This document shows, piece after piece, positions 5,012 through 6,652 of a DNA stretch of 6,652 bases (its first letter is position 1; every line of letters begins with the position of its first letter). The notes beneath the pieces were generated by a model. The model had not been told where the DNA came from and ran no database searches. It saw only the letters and a program-made list of their open reading frames with translations. The translations under genes and the position numbers were made by a program. This DNA is from Acidobacteriota bacterium (lineage in GTDB: Bacteria > Acidobacteriota > Blastocatellia > Pyrinomonadales > Pyrinomonadaceae), in contig JAIVJP010000073.1 in NCBI GenBank assembly GCA_020199975.1, positions 1-6,652 on the forward strand, written 5' to 3'.

Positions 5012-6559
5012 ATGAGCAGCGTGCTGGATGAGGTCCTTGAGGGGTTTGAGCCATCGCCTGAACTTGTCTCTGTGATGGCAGGATCTAGAACAGCGGCCGT
5101 CTTGGCTGTGGATATCGGTACGTCCGGAGTGCGCGCCTCGCTGTTCGACGAACGGGGCCGTGAGATCGATGGCGCTAGCGTGCGCATTCAACAAACCCTC
5201 TCTGAAATTGGTGATTTCGCCATAACGGGCGCTGAGGCGGGCTTTGAGTTGGTTACTCAAACAATCGACGCGCTATTGGATCAGCCTTATCAATCCGGCG
5301 CCCAGATTCAGTTGATCGCCATCTCCTGTTTCTGGCACAGCCTTCTGGGAGTGGATGCGCAAGGCTTAGCCACGACGCCGGTTTTCGGTTGGGCTGATAC
5401 GCGAGCCGCCGCCGCGGTAAAGGAACTGCGAAACCGTTTCGATGAAACGATCGTGCACGCACGCACCGGTTGCCGCTTTCATCCAAGCTACTGGCCGGCG
5501 AAGCTGCTCTGGCTGAGAAGCGCACATCCCCAGGCAGTCGCCTCTACCAGTCGGTGGTTATCTTTTGGGGAGTATGTAGTGCTGCGTTTGTCTGGAGAGA
5601 CTGCGGCCAGTGTTTCGATGGCCTCTGGAACGGGCTTATTCAATCAGCGGCTGATTGAATGGGATAAGGAACTCATCGAGGCGCTTGGCATCCCGGACGA
5701 GAGTTTTCCGGAGATCTCCAGCGCAACCCAGGCAGCTGGCCACCTGAGGGCGGAGTATGCCGCGCGTTGGCCCGTTTTGGCTGAGGCCCGGATTTCTCCT
5801 CCGGTCGGTGATGGCGCTGCTAACACCATTGGCAGCGGCTGCACAACGCGCCAGCAAGCAGCGCTGATGATTGGTACGTCAGGCGCGATGCGAGTACTTT
5901 ACGAAGGTGAGCCACCAGCGGAACTGCCCGCGGCGCTTTGGTGCTATCGCGCAGATCGTAAGAGAGTGATAGTTGGCGGCGCTTTGTCTGATGGTGGTGT
6001 TCTCCATCGTTGGATCAAAGAATTGCTCTTGCCTAATGACGATTCGGAATCAATCGAGGCTGCCCTCGAAATCCTCGAACCAGATGCCCACGGCTTAACG
6101 GTGTTGCCTTTCTGGGCAGGTGAACGCAGCACCGGCTGGTCAACCGAAGCGCGCGGTGCGATCCTCGGTCTCACCTTCAGCACCCAGCCAATAGAAATTC
6201 TACGCGCCGCCATGGAAGCGATCGCATATCGCTTTGCTTTAATCGCGAAGGCCCTTGAGCCTCTGGCGCCCGGTGCGTTCATCATTGCGTCAGGCACCGC
6301 GCTACGCTCTTCTCCAGTTTGGACACAGATTATTGCCGACGTGTTTGGGCGTTCGGTTTTGCTTTCGGAACCGGGCGAAGCATCCGTTCGCGGGGCCGCC
6401 TTACTTGCGCTCGAAGCCGCGGGCAAAATACAGAGTATTACAGGATTGCCGGTGCGTGGGGAACAGACGTTTGAGCCGAATATGTCACGTCATGTGCATT
6501 ACCAGGAAGGACTCAAGCGACAACAACGGATTTACGAACGTGTGATCGAATCACCTTGA
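5012..6559 (+). CDS. FGGY-family carbohydrate kinase, probable gluconokinase
   Basis: FGGY kinases phosphorylate sugars with ATP; the best fit here is gluconate to 6-phosphogluconate. In 515 residues the two actin-like domains are complete. Phosphate-1 loop is VDIGTSGVR (33-41). Sugar-side segments are SCFWHSLLGVD (105-115), FGWADTRA (125-132) and HPSYWPAKLLWL (157-168). The likely catalytic base is Asp267 in VGDGAAN. Phosphate-2 loop is MIGTSGAMR (286-294), and WAGERSTGW (368-376) is typical of gluconokinase-like members. The adenosine region IIASGTALRSSPVWTQIIAD (424-443) is slightly divergent from the usual Gly-rich form. No good Shine-Dalgarno precedes ATG 5012; ATG 5075 (residue 22) is an alternative giving the more typical length of 494. 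The next gene, 23 bp on, looks like transketolase, which supports a sugar-phosphate role. Gluconate specificity is inferred, not shown. Confidence 0.85.
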   Translation: MSSVLDEVLEGFEPSPELVSVMAGSRTAAVLAVDIGTSGVRASLFDERGREIDGASVRIQQTLSEIGDFAITGAEAGFELVTQTIDALLDQPYQSGAQIQLIAISCFWHSLLGVDAQGLATTPVFGWADTRAAAAVKELRNRFDETIVHARTGCRFHPSYWPAKLLWLRSAHPQAVASTSRWLSFGEYVVLRLSGETAASVSMASGTGLFNQRLIEWDKELIEALGIPDESFPEISSATQAAGHLRAEYAARWPVLAEARISPPVGDGAANTIGSGCTTRQQAALMIGTSGAMRVLYEGEPPAELPAALWCYRADRKRVIVGGALSDGGVLHRWIKELLLPNDDSESIEAALEILEPDAHGLTVLPFWAGERSTGWSTEARGAILGLTFSTQPIEILRAAMEAIAYRFALIAKALEPLAPGAFIIASGTALRSSPVWTQIIADVFGRSVLLSEPGEASVRGAALLALEAAGKIQSITGLPVRGEQTFEPNMSRHVHYQEGLKRQQRIYERVIESP

Positions 6560-6582
6560 ACCGGAGATAAAGAAACCTATTA

Positions 6583-6652
6583 ATGAGCGCGCCAATGCAC
6601 AAGCAGACAGACAACCCACCCGAGCTTGATGAACTTTGCGTTAACACGATTC
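6583..6652 (+). CDS. tkt: Probable transketolase, N-terminal fragment
   Basis: Only the first 23 codons are in the window, and the gene runs off the right edge. After a short polar leader the peptide reads PELDELCVNTI, which matches the characteristic start of bacterial transketolases (LDxLCxNTIR before the first thiamine-diphosphate-domain helix). Transketolase moves two-carbon units between pentose and hexose phosphates. It begins 23 bp after the kinase stop, on the same strand, so the two are probably one operon for sugar-phosphate metabolism. ATG 6583 is the likely start; ATG 6595 (residue 5) is possible. The only purine-rich match, GGAG at 6563-6566, is farther upstream than usual. The assignment rests on about 11 residues. 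Confidence 0.6.
   Translation, partial: MSAPMHKQTDNPPELDELCVNTI

Noticed and set aside
4661..5260. Minus-strand open frame of 199 codons across the dismutase/kinase junction
   Set aside because: It is antisense to both secure genes over most of its length and has no recognisable domain.
5944..6426. Minus-strand open frame of 160 codons opposite the kinase
   Set aside because: It is an antisense shadow rich in Ser/Ala/Arg with no motif.

Overview
The window looks like part of a chromosome from a soil-type, GC-moderate, Gram-negative-like bacterium. Acidobacteriota is my best guess. It rests on overall protein character, on the variant Mrp and superoxide dismutase types, and on GC-rich palindromic repeats between genes; no rRNA or other marker confirms it. 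All recognisable genes lie on the + strand, and there are no tRNA or rRNA genes, insertion sequences or CRISPR arrays.

Layout. Positions 1-339 hold no convincing gene: a composite palindromic repeat (about 77-193) is followed by a good sigma-70-like promoter (281-309). Then come an Mrp/ApbC-type P-loop ATPase (340-1422) and an IscA/ErpA-type A-type iron-sulfur carrier (1534-1923) with its own likely promoter, an inverted repeat around that promoter, and an intrinsic terminator (1952-1990). A second, inverted copy of the palindromic repeat (2031-2070) precedes a GTG-started GNAT acetyltransferase (2105-2575), which is followed by a strong GC-rich hairpin (2594-2629). A small [2Fe-2S] ferredoxin follows (2773-3108). 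A 300-bp gene-free stretch (3109-3408) contains a nested stem structure and leads into a two-gene unit: a PuuD/urate-oxidase-N-type membrane protein without a cytochrome c domain (3409-4212) and, 19 bp later, an Fe/Mn-family superoxide dismutase (4232-4873). The right end carries an FGGY carbohydrate kinase, probably a gluconokinase (5012-6559), and the first 23 codons of a probable transketolase (6583 onward).

How the genes may work together. Mrp and the A-type carrier are both Fe-S cluster carrier/assembly factors, and the ferredoxin is an Fe-S client and electron carrier. The membrane protein and superoxide dismutase add a redox/oxygen-defence element. The kinase and transketolase form a separate sugar module: gluconate to 6-phosphogluconate, then non-oxidative pentose phosphate carbon shuffling.

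The most interesting points are the Mrp that lacks the CxxC cluster-binding motif while sitting beside an intact A-type carrier, the stand-alone PuuD membrane domain paired with a dismutase whose active-site gateway is non-canonical, the structured 300-bp leader, and the dispersed palindromic element. None of these proves a new system; the membrane-domain/dismutase pair is the best candidate for an undescribed functional unit.
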